64,000 nucleotides of DNA. It comes from Kuschelorhynchus macadamiae. Taxonomy: Eukaryota; Arthropoda; Insecta; Coleoptera; Curculionidae. Positions 25,654 through 37,430 of this stretch are shown piece after piece; position 1 is the stretch's first letter; every line of letters starts with the position of its first letter. Both the position numbers and the translations under genes were made by a program. Where the stretch lies: the NCBI GenBank assembly GCA_030620095.1, contig JAUTXW010004695.1, forward strand, positions 930,001 to 994,000, read 5' to 3'. The notes under the pieces are model-generated. The model saw only the letters and a list, made by a program, of their open reading frames with translations. It did not search any database and was not told the origin of the DNA.

Positions 25654-28600
25654 CACATAGATCATTTTCGCTAATTTAGGCGGTAATAAATAATACATGT
25701 AAAAACTTTGACTATTTTTTTTGCAAATTTCGTTCAGTTTTTCATACAAAGATTTATTTCTATAAATTATTGTGTTTTAATTAATTTTATGCATGTACAG
25801 GGTGTTTTACCAAAATTTCTTATTACTATTTTTTCTCAAAAATTATAATATTTTGATGGACTGTAGTTGTTTTCTTTTTTGACATATTAGACTCAAACAA
25901 ACAGCATTTTCTTGTTTTTTTTTTTGATTTATTTAAGATTTAGGTATCCTGATTTAAAAATAAACCGGAACACTAACAATTCAATAACGATCACATAGGT
26001 CATTATTCAAATGTTTAGTAAATCGAAATACTCTAAAAACATTATTTTACTTAAAAATATCTTTGAAATACCAAATTAAAAAAAAAACAATTTTTTTATC
26101 AAACTACACTAGACAAGAAAAAGAAACTAAATCCCTTATAACAAAAAAAATATTGTGAGAAAAGCATCGAACATTTTTGTTTCTATTAACTAGAAAAGTT
26201 TATTGTATATGTAAAAGTTTATGTAACAAATAAAGTACTGAAATAACTAAACATCACTGTCAGAGTCATCATCGTCACTTAAGAGACATATGCTGATGAT
26301 CTTCATTATTTTGTCCTAGTTCTGATGCCTGTAAATTAGGTTCTCGAAGCAAATTAATAACTTCTTCGATAAGTGGTTCCTTATTTGAACGTGCTCCCAC
26401 ACATTTGGACAAAGAGAAATATATGGATCAGATGATATTAATAGTCTGCACAATACATCTTTCATAGTTTCTTCCCGTGAAAACTTCCTTGAGAAACACT
26501 CCCTATATTTTCTGAAGTCTTTATTGCGAGACTCTAGTGCTTCCTCCGAAAACATTCCAATAGGTAGAGGTGCTGCTTTTATTATTTGCGGACCATGTAT
26601 AAGCAATCTATGAAGACTTGCTGGCATATAATACCATGAATAAAGTCTAACAAAAAGCATTGCTGTTGTTTTACAATACTCAGCAAATATTTCCAAATTA
26701 ATTTCATATCCCGAACACATGGTTGTTAAAATAACATATAGACGTTTCAGAAAATCTTTGTCTAGACCTAAAAATAATTTTTTGGAAAAAGAAAACCAAT
26801 GAAAGAAAAACGGACTTACCTGTAATATTGGATGTGACAGAATAATTTCTAAAAAATCTCCGGGCAGTATTCCCGTCATTGGTGGTGCCATAACCCTGTT
26901 TGGGAGTATCAACTAGCAAATTTAGATTTTGTCTTAATTCTTTTATTATGTAGTCTTTTCTCTCTTTCAGAATATTTTTTTCATTTGCATCCCGAACCTG
27001 CCATTTTTTTAGTGGAATTCTATAAGAAATGTGCAAACAACATTCTAGACTTCTTATCCACGCATGTAATGTGGAGATACCATATTCGTAGAGGTTTTCA
27101 TTTACAGGAAGGCTCATGACTTTATCTAGATTGTTCATCTGTCTCTGGGTTGCACCGCATATCTCGCAAGTTTGAGTTGACGAATTACTAATTACGCTAA
27201 ACATTTTACCATCTATCATTGTCAATTTAAAAGAATGATGGATGTGAATATTTTGTTGGAGATTTCACGTTTTGCTATTTCCGGTGTTTCCTTTTCAAAT
27301 ATTAATTAAATATTTAATTGGTCGACAATATCGCGTAGAAGAGGTACGGGGATTTTGCCATACTATGTTTCCATTTTCTGCAGTCATCTGGAGTGGAACA
27401 ATGCAAACAGAGAATAAATAAAAATCTGATTTTGATTGGGTATTATTGTCATCAGTAAACTGCTGTTTATACATGGAATGACCAGCGCTTCCATCGCAAC
27501 CCCACTTATACATTATTGTAAATTTTGTAGGAAGATCATGTTTGAATATTGATATAATGTCATTCTGTGTTAGTACTAGTCTTTGCGCGGTTTGGTTAAC
27601 AAGAGCCTGTAGATTTACCTCAGCAAATACGTCCTTGATTGTAATGTTATTTTCAGTTGGATAACATTCCTTTTTAGCCTTAAGGAGAATGTTGTAGTTA
27701 GGATAAATATTACAGTTTCGCGACTTTGCTCCCTTTTGCATTAAAATATAAGAATTTTTTGTCAGTCGTGCATCAATAAACAAAGCAAGAGTTTCTTCAG
27801 GGGTGTACTTTATAGGCTTCACATCTGAGGGGCCGCTTATTGCCTTTTTGATTTTTGTAGCTCTTTCGGGAGAATTTTCAGAACTTCTTGGATAATTTTT
27901 GAGGCATTTCTTTGGCCTGAAAATTCTAGACTTTTTCTAGCAGCGAATGTAATTTCTGCGGTGGAATAGTTCTGTAGTAATGGCATTATTCTTTGCTTTT
28001 TCCGTTGATTGCCAAGATTTGTGAAAGGCTTACAAGGTCTACCTTTGCTTAATCCGGGCTCTTTTTCCTGTTGATTTTGGTCAATAAATTTAATTGAGCC
28101 ATTTAACCACTCTCGGTGCCTTGTTTCAAAAACCGAACGTGTACGTTTACATTGCCGCGACATATTTGCCATAGAAGAAGTAAAATTTTTTATCATTTTC
28201 ATAATTTTAAAATGTTGACCTTTGTCAACTTGTTGTCCTAAATTTAGTGTTTCTACAACAAATCGCAAAACAGATGTATTTTTCTCCTCCAAAGAACTGC
28301 CTTCACACCAAGCAGAAAACATTAAGGTTTTTTCTATTGACATGGTTCCTAAAAAATATTATACCTTTATGCTCTTGGCACTTCTTGGCAGCTAAATTTA
28401 TGATAAATTAATTGATAAGAAGATTATAATTATGAAAAAAATGTTTTTGAAATAAATCTATATAAATCTTGAATTAGCAAGCCTTTTAAATGCAGGATTA
28501 CAGAAAAAAAAGTTAATTTTTCACTATTAAAACATTGTATATTCTTTTCAACACGAATTCTTTTACAGGAATATTATTATATATTAATAGTAAATCTTAC

Positions 28601-28867
28601 CTTAGATTATAAAAAATACAACACAACTTCTTAAAATCACTTTGTATTCGTAGCAAAAAAATGTTAAAGTTTATAAATCAACAACCGATTCTTAGCAACG
28701 CGAAACAATTGAACAACACTTCGCAGTTGTGGATCTCGCCATGGCCGCCTGTGTTTATTAAAATTTATAACATTCCACAAATAATATCTATGAAATCGCT
28801 TCAAAATAAAATACGCATTCATTTTTTCGATTTATTACCGCCCAAATTAGCGAAAATGACCTATGTG
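25654..28867 (-). mobile_element. Transib element, 3214 bp, with exact CGCCG target duplication
   Basis: The ends are inverted repeats: left CACATAGATCATTTTCGCTA and right (inverted) CACATAGGTCATTTTCGCTA, matching on through GGCGGTAATAAAT. The 5-bp duplication CGCCG at 25649-25653 and 28868-28872 fits the CGNCG preference known for Transib. The terminal CAC matches the first three bases of the Transib end and of the V(D)J recombination signal heptamer. The minus-strand gene encodes a RAG1-related transposase with frameshifts. Confidence 0.93.
26316..28343 (-). pseudogene. Transib transposase, frameshifted, with one 52-bp intron
   Basis: RAG1-related cut-and-paste transposase. Starts MSIEKTLMFSAWCEG at 28343. 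Segments: 28343 to about 27870, a frameshift, 27860-27310 with KWGCDGSAGHSMYKQ (first catalytic Asp at 27493-27495), a further break around 27220-27300, then TMIDGKM (second Asp at 27211-27213) followed by CEICGATQRQMN, a zinc-binding cysteine pair. An intron lies at 26819-26768 on the minus strand with ATTACAG|GTAAGT and TTTTTAG|GTC; splicing joins NITG to LDKDF in frame. The last exon holds FSEEALESRNKDFRKYR, which corresponds to the region of the RAG1 catalytic Glu. It ends at 26316. All three acidic positions survive, but at least two frameshifts make the copy inactive. Confidence 0.88.
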
Positions 28868-29030
28868 CGCCGCTGCAACAACGATTGGTATAATAAAATG
28901 TACAATTGTACATAGTGCCATCTATGTTCAGGAGGATGAACTACACATACTCAACCTAAAACCTAAAGCCAAACGTTATCTGACTTGTTCCATGAAATTC
29001 TATCGTGCAAAAACCCAGATGACGCTATCT

Positions 29031-29104
29031 GAACATTCTGGAAAGAACTCGAGAAATCACAATCCGTATATAAGCCGTGTTCGATTGAGTTCAGTCGTTC
29101 AGTT
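29031..29104 (+). promoter_or_regulatory. Heat-shock-element-like sites, TATA box and initiator of the hAT gene
   Basis: GAA at 29031, TTC at 29036 and GAA at 29041 have the alternating 5-base spacing of a heat shock factor site; degenerate units follow at 29046 (AAC) and 29051 (GAG). TATATAAG is at 29067-29074. TCAGTC at 29091 and TCAGTT at 29099 are initiator candidates 26 and 34 bases downstream of the TATA start. The transposase ATG is at 29213. Heat-shock control is inferred from sequence only. Confidence 0.6.
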
Positions 29105-29212
29105 TTAGTCAGTTATGAGTCAGTTGCGATAGAGTTTCGAGTTGAGTTTCGCACTTATTGTTACAACACTTAACAGTACTTATTATAATTTATTTCGGAT
29201 ACAGTTTTTAAC

Positions 29213-30444
29213 ATGTCTCTTTCAAAACCAAGTGGAAGTTAGAGGAAACTTGTAGATGAGCATCGTATCTTTCAAGAAAAGTGGGAATTAGAGTTTTTTT
29301 GCTGTGAAGTGAAAGAAAAAGTTATTTGTTTGATTTGTAATAGTACAGTCGGTGTCCCAAAATTATATAATATAAAACGTCACTATGATATTCATAAAAC
29401 TATGTTTGACAAGTGTACACGCATGGTCAGAAACGAAAAGTTAAATAAGTTAAAATCACGGTTGAAAGATCAGCAGCTTAGGTTTACACGTCCAAAGCAA
29501 AAAAAATGTGCGGTTGATACAGATATCAATATGTATGAAGAATTACTGGAATTAGTACCATCGCATGATACAACAACTTGGAAGGATATTTTCAATGCTG
29601 TTTATGGACTTCTGCAAAAGTACAATTTAGATTTGTCAAAACTGTGTTCCGTTGCAAGAGACGGAGCTCCTTCAATGACCGGATTAAAAAATGGCTTCGT
29701 TAAAATATTACAGACAAAGATCAGAGAAACGGGCAATGACAAACCAGATTTTCATCATATTCGTTGTATAATCCACCAAGAAGTTTTATGCTCAAAAGTG
29801 ATCAAGTTGGAAAGTGTTTTAAAGTCGGTAAAAAAAATTATAAACTTCATAAGGTCACGAGGCCTTAATCAGCGACAGCTTTCTGCATTTTTGTGTGATT
29901 TAGAAAGTGAGTACACTGGTTTTATGCAGAGGTGGGATGGCTTTCGTGTTCTATGGTACTCGACCGGTTTTGGAAACTCAAAGAAGAAATACGCGTTTTC
30001 ATGGAAACAAAAGGAGAAGATGTCAGCTTATTATGCGATGTACCTTTTTTACAAGATCTTTCATTTATGGTAGATATCACAAAACACTTGTCGGACTTAA
30101 ATGAGAAGCTTTCTGGCAGAGTTGGAGAAGTGTTTTCAGGATTTTAAGACCCAAGAAAACAATTTTTCTCTATTTACTGGTCTTTTCACTATCGATATTG
30201 ATAAAGTTCCCCCTCACTTGCAAATGGAAGTAAGTGAGAGTCAGTGTCAGACCCACTTAAAACAAAAATTTGATGATGTTGGTACATTCGAATTTTATAA
30301 GTACTTGCCTGTTCAATACCAAGAAAATTTGCCTGTAAAATCCTGTCAATGTTTGGAAGTACCTATAAGTGTAAACAACTATTCTCTTTGATGAAAGCAA
30401 ACAAATCTGCCGCAAGATCGCGATTGACGGACGCACACAAATAG
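29213..30444 (+). pseudogene. hAT transposase (GTF2IRD2/ZBED-like) with stops and frameshifts
   Basis: Starts MSLSKPSGS at 29213, then TAG at 29240, then RKLVDEHRIFQEKWELEFF. A BED-like zinc finger follows (CLICNSTVGVPKLYNIKRHYDIH). The catalytic domain is shortened: only CSVARDGAPSMTGLKNGFV and CIIHQEVLCSKV of the RNase H fold are evident, and an upstream part appears deleted. Frame changes occur near 29930 (FWKLKEEIRVFMETKG continues) and 30095. The C-terminal dimerisation end (FGSTYKCKQLFSLMKANKSA) is in another frame and stops at 30442-30444. Closest known relatives are domesticated and transposable GTF2IRD2-like hAT proteins. Confidence 0.85.
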
Positions 30445-31800
30445 ATAACTTAATTAAAGACAAAAGATGTCAAATATCTGGCAAAAGAATTTAGTGTTTG
30501 TAGTTTTTTGTAATGTTCTTTTTATTAGAAATTTAATAAACAGACTTGTCCTATAATAGTACCTTTTCTCAAGATTTTCAGTAGTTTGTCTTCTTTAAGA
30601 TAAGGTTTTGGGGCCCACCTAGTCGATGGTCTTCATGCTTTTGGCCCACCAGTGACTTCGAGTTTGACATGGCTGACGTAGAAATTTGTTAAATAACTTC
30701 TATACTTGTGAAGTAAAATGTAAGAGGTAAATAAAGTCTATACATATTTTACTAAAAGAAAGAAAACAAGATACTGTGTATCGCTGCTTGCATTAGTCGG
30801 GGAGGTTTACATGGAGAGTAGAAAAATCGCCTTACGACGTAAGTTTCTAGAAGTTTATGAAAAATTCCTGCGCGCTATGACGTAGATCTATTTCGCTTAG
30901 TCCTGTGGCATAGAAATTTAGCATCTGTTTGGGAACAGATTGTTGATAATAATTATTGGAAACTAAAGCTTCAGACGTATTTAATGTTTTTTTTTTTGAA
31001 AAGATTGCTGTGAACAATTAGTGGAAATCACTGTCTCCTACGATAAAATCGTCTAGATAAATGTTTATGTTAGCTAATGGTAACATTGTGCTTTCTAGCA
31101 AAGACGTATATTAAAATCTGTTTATATAGTATAGCAAGAAGTTTCAGGTAATTCGTAACAAGCTTGCGGAACTGTGAAATCAAAACAGATACTGAATACA
31201 GTAACAAAACTATTTGAAATTTTAAATTTGGAATGCATCCAGCAGAACAGATATTTAAACAGGTTACTAGAGATTGTATAATACGTATTATGAATGAACA
31301 GGGCGTGTACAGAAACTCACTAAATCTAATTTTTAAACTGACCATTCAAAAGTATTTTTGTCATGTAAAAAATAATAAAAATGTATAAGGATTTTTAGCA
31401 GATTACCTATTCAAAAAACCGTGTAAAATATATATAAGTAACCCTATACTTATCAATCAAGTCACATTCTAAACAGACAAATTGATATATCTAATAATTC
31501 GAGTATGTCTATGAATTTTAAGAAACTTAAATGTACTTTTTTATGTCTATTATTTCAAATAGGTATAATATGACTTCAATTTTTAACAATTCTCGACTCT
31601 AAAAATTACTAGATATCTTAGAATCCTTTCTTTTCACAGCATTTTATTACAGAATGCATTCCTATATGATTTAATTCATATATATTTTGCAAAATGGAAG
31701 AAAAAATGCTTGGAATTTTAAAAGTTAGAAGATGTTAGCCTAAATCGAAGTGAAAGGTAGACTCGTCACTAAAATAAGACAGTAATTTAATATTATATTG

Positions 31801-34800
31801 CAATTAAAGCTACCTAATAAAGCCTAAACAAAATCGGTTAGTTGTCTTAGTAGATAAAAAATTCGATAACAAAATCGAACATTATATATGTATTCACAAA
31901 TATATCATATATGTTGCGAATGTAATCTGTAATAACTGAAACTATATTTAGCACTGAAAAGATCTGAAGTACAAAAGTATAAAAGCGATTTTAATCGTTT
32001 TTGTTGTTTCAACTTTCAGTATTTTTTTATATTCGGCGAAACTTTACTATAATTGCTATAACTAACGCTAAAGAGTTTCGCTCTACTGTGGTAAGGATAA
32101 ACTTTCTTTAATTTAAATTGTTTATAAAGTCTTGGTGAAAGATGTGATATTTGTGTTATTTTTTGGTTATTGTTTTTGAATTTTTTTTGTTTTGAAACGG
32201 GATTATTGTGAATATTGTGTAACTGCTAGGATTAGTTGGGAAGGTTTGGATAGGGAGTAAAAAGACCGCTATAGAATGTAAGTTTCTAGAAATTCATGGA
32301 AGTTTTCTGCTCGCTATGTTGTAAAGCATTTTGGTTGATTCCTGTGGAATAGAAACTTAGCATCTGTTCGGAAACACAGCGGAGAATAATTAACTAGTGT
32401 CCCCTGCAATAAGATCGTCTATATATTTGTTTTGCGTATTTAATTTATTTTTTTTTGCATTAGTGCATTGTATAGTTTTAGATTAATCCTGTTAAGTAGA
32501 AACAGCATTTGTTTGCGAAGAGATCGCTGTGAACAATTAGTGGATATGACTGTACCCTGCAATAAGATCATCTAAATGAATATTTATTGTAGATAATGTT
32601 CTAATCTAGTTTTTTAACTATAGCGGGAATTTATAGTTAATGCATAACAAAATCTTGCGGAAGGGTGAAATCAAAACATATAGTGCATAGAGCAACAAAA
32701 ACCAATGATACATTTAAATTTAGAAACCTGTAATCTTCAGTTATCTTAAATCAGGAGAAACTAAATTGTTTCAGTTTTACTTTAGAATAAAAATACTCGT
32801 TCCAGTTCTTTTCCGTGTATATTAGTTCACATATTTAAAAATTACTAATACAGTTTAATATGCTTTTTAATTGTATCTTTGATAAAGTTGTAACCGGAAG
32901 GTGTAGGTTGTGCTTTTCTTTGATTTTTTATGTGAATAAATAAATAAATAACAATCTTCGGTTTTATCTAAGCAAAATTGATAATATATTACAGTAAAAG
33001 ATGGGTAATTTCAGTCCGAATAGTTTAAATGTCTCAGTACATAAAATATGCGAGAACAAAGCAGAACAACATACATTTATTCACAAAAGTATCAAAATTT
33101 AGCAATATATATATATATTACGAGTGTAATTCCCAATAACTAAAAATGTATTTAGCGTTTAAAAAACCGAGGTTTAAAAAGGCAAAAGTAGCTTTAATCA
33201 CTTTTGCCGTATTAGCCTTCAGTGTTTTTTATATTTAGAGAACTTTACTTTGGCTATGATTATGGTAAATGGTAAAAATAAGCTTTTATTTTCATTCTTT
33301 ATAAAGTTGAAGTGTCCGGAAGCTGGTTTAGATTGTTGTTTCTGTAAATTTTTTGGTTTGGAATGGCCGCCTTAGAATGCAATTTCCCGAAATCTATAGA
33401 AGTTTTCTGTCCGAAGGGAGAACTGCACGCAAAAAGTGAAAATCCAGCGACAAGGTCTAGTCAAGTTCAAAGTAAGATGAAAAGGTACCTACGTATTAGA
33501 GAAAACCTCCTGCACGTCCGAACTCAAAAAATGTGTTATGTATAGGCAATTTAAATTAAATTTCGTTTAAAAATGGGTTCAAAAGGGTTCACGCGCTGCA
33601 GAAATACAAAGACATGAGTACGATTTACCATTTCAAATTTTGCAGTTACGTAGACAAAGGATCAATGCAAGGCAGTAAAGAGCCATTTTGTGGATAAAAA
33701 AATTATATGCGATAGCATTTGCGTCAAAAGGTGGTCAAAAAATAGTCGAAAATGGACAAATCCACTTCTTATTAAAGCAATTAAAGCTACCTAATAAAGC
33801 CTAAACAAAATCGGTTAGTTGTCTTAGTAGATAAAAAATTCGATAACAAAATCGAACATTATATATGTATTCACAAATATATCGTATATGTTGCGAATGT
33901 AATCTGTAATAACTGAAACTATATTTAGCACTAAAAAGATCTGAAGTACAAAAGTATAAAAGCGACTTTAATCGTTTTTGTTGTTTCAACTTTCAGTATT
34001 TTTTTATATTTGGCGAAACTTTACTATAATTGCTATAACTAACCCTAAAGAGTTTCGCTCTACTGTGGTAAAGATAAACTTTCTTTATTTTAAATTGTTT
34101 ATAAAGTCTTGGTGAAAGATGTGACATTTGTGTTATTTTTTGGTTATTGTTTTTGAATTTTTTTGTTTTGAAACGGGATTATTGCGAATATTGTGTAACT
34201 GCTATGATTAGTTGGGGAGATTTGCATAGGTAGTAGAAAGACCGCCACAGAGTGTGAGTTTCTAGAAATTCATGGAAGTTTTCTGCTCGCTATGTCGTAA
34301 AGCACTTTGGTTTGGTCCTGTGGAATAGAAACTTAGCATCTATTTGGAAACACAACGTAGAATAATTAACTAGTGTCCCCTGCAATAAAATCGTCTATAT
34401 ATTTGTTTTGCGTATTTAATTCCTTTTCTTTTACAAAAGAGCATTATATAATTTTGGATTAATCCTGTGAAGTACAAACAGCATTTGTTTGCGAAGAGAT
34501 TCCTGTGAACAATTAGTATGACTGTACCCTACAATAAGATTATCTAAATGAATATTTGTGTTAGCTAATGTTCTAATCTAGTTTTTTGACAATATCTATA
34601 GCGGGAACTTACAGTTAATGCATAACAAAATCTTGCGGAAGGGTGAAATCAAAACATATAGTGCATAGAATAACAAAAACCAATGATAAATTTAAATTTA
34701 GAATGCACACAGCAGAACAGATATTTAAACATGTCACTAGAGATTTTAAAATACGTATTGTGAACATATAAGTATCCATATATTTACCAATCATCAAGTC

Positions 34801-35960
34801 ACATTAGAAACATAAAACTGATATAATATTCGAGTATTTCTATGAATTTTCTGATTTAAATGTACTTGTATTTATGTCTATTAATTCAAATAGGTATAAT
34901 ATGACGTTAATTCTTGAGTATGCTTCTATTGCAATACTTGAAATCATTTTGGTATTCTTACTTCGAAATACATCTAATTTGACCTCAAAGCATGGCACAT
35001 ATATGGTATGTAAATCAAAATCTAAATATATTTCTTAAAATATTTCTGAGTAAAAAACTTGTGATCTTCAGTTATCTTAAATCAGGAATAAATAAGTTGT
35101 TTCAGTTTTACCTTAGAATAAAAATACACTTTCCAGTTCTTTTCCGTTTAGCGATATTATGTAAAACAAAATTCGTGTATATTAGTTCACATATTTAAAA
35201 ATTACTAATACAATTTAATACGCTTTTTAATTGTATCTTCGATAAAGTTGTAACCGGAAGGTGTAGGTTGTGCTTTTCTTTGATTTTTTATGTGAATAAA
35301 TAAATAAATAACAATCTTCGGTTTTATCTAAGCAAAATTGATAATATATTACAATAAAAGATGGGTAATTTTAGTCTGAACAAAATAGTTTAAATGTCTC
35401 AGTACATAAAATATGCCGGAACAAAATAGAACAACATATATTTATTCACAAAAGTATCAAAATTTAGCAATATATATTACGAATGTAATTCCCAACAAGT
35501 AAAAATGTATTTAGCATTTAAAAAACCGAGGTTCAAAAAGGCAAAAGTAGCTTCAATCACTTTTGCCGTATTAACCTTCAGTGCTTTTTATATTTAGAGA
35601 ACTTTGCTTTGGCTTTGATTATGGTAAATTGTAAAAATAAGCTTTTATTTTCATTCTTTATAAAGTGTCTGGAAGCTTCTATTGGTTTAGATGGTCGATT
35701 TTTGTTAATTTTTTGGTTTTGTACCGGGTCACTGTAGATGTTTGACTCTGAGTGGTCTAGTCTGGAATGGCTGCCCTAGAGTGTAATTACCCGCAATCCA
35801 TAGAAGTTTTCTGTCCGTTAATGCGTAGAGCTTTTTGAATTAGCCCCGTGGGACACAAATTAAGCATTTGTTATAGAAACATGTTGCTGAAAATAATGAT
35901 TGAAAACAACTGCCCCTGCAATAAATTCGTCTAGATATTTGTTTTTTGTTAGCTATTACT
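31801..35960. repeat. Recent tandem duplication inside the repeat array, period about 1977 bp
   Basis: Sequence from 31801 (CAATTAAAGCTACCTAATAA) is repeated almost base for base from 33778, and matching points 500 bases on (32281 and 34257) keep the same offset of about 1976. Beyond 32720 copy 1 lacks about 380 bases that copy 2 retains at 34700-35080. Copy 1 carries a unique segment at 33420-33776. The low divergence shows that the array has expanded again comparatively recently. Confidence 0.85.
33420..33776. other. Unique segment at the junction of the tandem duplication
   Basis: This stretch breaks the repeat unit just after GAAGTTTTCTGTCCG and ends at the start of the second copy. It has no match I can see elsewhere in the window. 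An overlapping 60-codon frame (33363-33545) has no recognisable similarity. Confidence 0.4.
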
Positions 35961-37430
35961 TCAGACGTCCTTAGTGTGTTTTATTTGCAAAAGAGCATTA
36001 TAAAGTGTTGGTTTAATCCTGTGAAGTAGAAACAGCATTTACTTGCAAACGGATTGGTATGAACAATTAGTAGAAATGACTGTCTTCTACAATAAAGTCG
36101 TCTAGATAAGTGTTTATGTTAGCTAATGTTAACATAGTGCTTTCTTGCAAAAAAGAAGACAGTATAACTTAAACTGTATTTAGTATTAAAAAAATCTAAA
36201 GTACAAAAGCGACTTCAATCACTTTTGAGGTTTTAACCCTCAGTATTTTTTATACCTAGAAAAAAATTACTATAATAACTATAACCAACGTTAGAGAATA
36301 ACGACTTTGGCTTTAACTCCGGTAAAGATAAACTTCCTTTCCTTTTTAATTGTTTATACTGGAGTGGTAACCGAAAAATGTGACATTTGTGTTGGTTTAG
36401 GTTGATGTTTTTATTAATTTTTTGGTTCTGCAGTTTGTAGTTCACATTATTTATTAAACATAGTATATACATTAACAAGTGTCGGGCAATTGGGGGATCC
36501 AACCCAGTATAGTTTTCAAAGAAGAGCGCACCTACATTGCAGATATCGTCCGAATTTTGTGTCTTCTGGTGAAAACCAGACAGGTTTTTAATTGTTTGAA
36601 AAGCAATAGTGATTGGATGATGTGATATTTGTGTTGTGTTTCGGTTTTTGCTAATTTTTTAGTTTTATGGATACTTTGTGATTTTGCGCGGATTGGTCGA
36701 GAAGATTTAAATTGGGAGTAAAAGTATCGCTTTAGAATGTAAGTTTCTCGAAGTTTATGGAGGTCTATCCGTACAGCGAAAATAATTTAATTTTTTTAGC
36801 CCTGTGGAATAGAAACTTAGCATTTGCTTGGGAATAGACTGTTGAGAATAATTATTGAATTTTTGGAAAAAAAACATTATAAGTTTTGCGTTAATTCTGA
36901 AAAGTAGATAGAAACATTTGTTTGGGAATAGATTCCTGTAAATAATCAGTAGAAATGACTGTATCCTACGATAAAAACGTCTTAATAAATGTGTATGCTA
37001 TATAATGTTAACAGACTTATTTATTGTGCTTTCTTGCATAAAAAGCACGTTAAAATCGAAACGTTTAGCAATATTTATGGCGCAAACTTATAGTTAATTC
37101 GTATAAAAATAGAAAACAGAAAACCTACGGAACTATAAAATTAAGAGAGATACTAAGCAAAGTAAATTCTTTCTAACAAGATATACTAACTGGTAACTAA
37201 AAAATGTATAATACGTATTATGAACGAACATGGATGTTGCGTAATTAAACGAGAGATGTACGGTAACTAGAATCAATAAAAAATTTTATTTAACACAAGA
37301 CAAAAAGTTAAACCTAACCAAAACTATTCACTTAACTGCCTATACAAAAAATTTTTTTTTCATAGAAACTTCTATAAAGGTTATCCAGAAGGGCTTCTAA
37401 AATAAATAATCCCTATATTTACCAATCATC

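Larger units (their letters stand above)
25584..30675 (+). mobile_element. hAT element carrying a nested Transib
   Basis: The left end AAGCCATGTTAAAC and the inverted right end CAGCCATGTCAAACTC match apart from the first base and one internal base, with weaker similarity inward including a GGCC-rich segment. An exact 8-bp duplication ACGTAGAA flanks the pair, as expected for hAT. Removing the Transib element (25654-28867) and one CGCCG duplication leaves a hAT of about 1.87 kb. Its transposase is on the plus strand at 29213-30444 and is defective. Flanking sequence on both sides belongs to the surrounding repeat array. Confidence 0.88.
17830..37430. repeat. Degenerate array of a complex repeat, with insertions
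   Basis: The same ordered blocks recur throughout, diverged and with deletions. Block 1 reads like GCAAAAGCGACTTCAATCG (20410, 23080, 24835, 31980, 33960, 36195). Block 2 contains TTTATAAAG then GTGACCGGAAGATGTGAC (18003, 20573, 21838, 23228, 32120, 34100). Block 3 contains TTTGCATCGGGAGTAGAAGG then a GTAAGTTTCTCGAAG tail (18130, 20698, 21955, 23345, 32250, 34225, 36710). Block 4 is GACTGTCTCCTGCAATAAAA then TCGTCT (18260, 18905, 19861, 22390, 31032, 34375, 36960). A complete unit would be around 2 kb. No protein similarity is found; minus-strand open frames at 17789-18085, 20441-20722 and 36233-36502 are by-products of the repeat. A hAT with a nested Transib and a retrotransposon tail interrupt it. 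Confidence 0.75.

Noticed and set aside
33363..33545. 60-codon frame at the junction of the tandem duplication
   Set aside because: Short, in AT-rich repeat DNA, no recognised domain, not conserved in the second unit.
17830..37430. A cluster of alternative first exons, each with TATA-like box and splice donor
   Set aside because: The GTAAGT and TATA-like sites are mutated in several units and no open exon is shared, so I keep it only as a test to make, not as a call.
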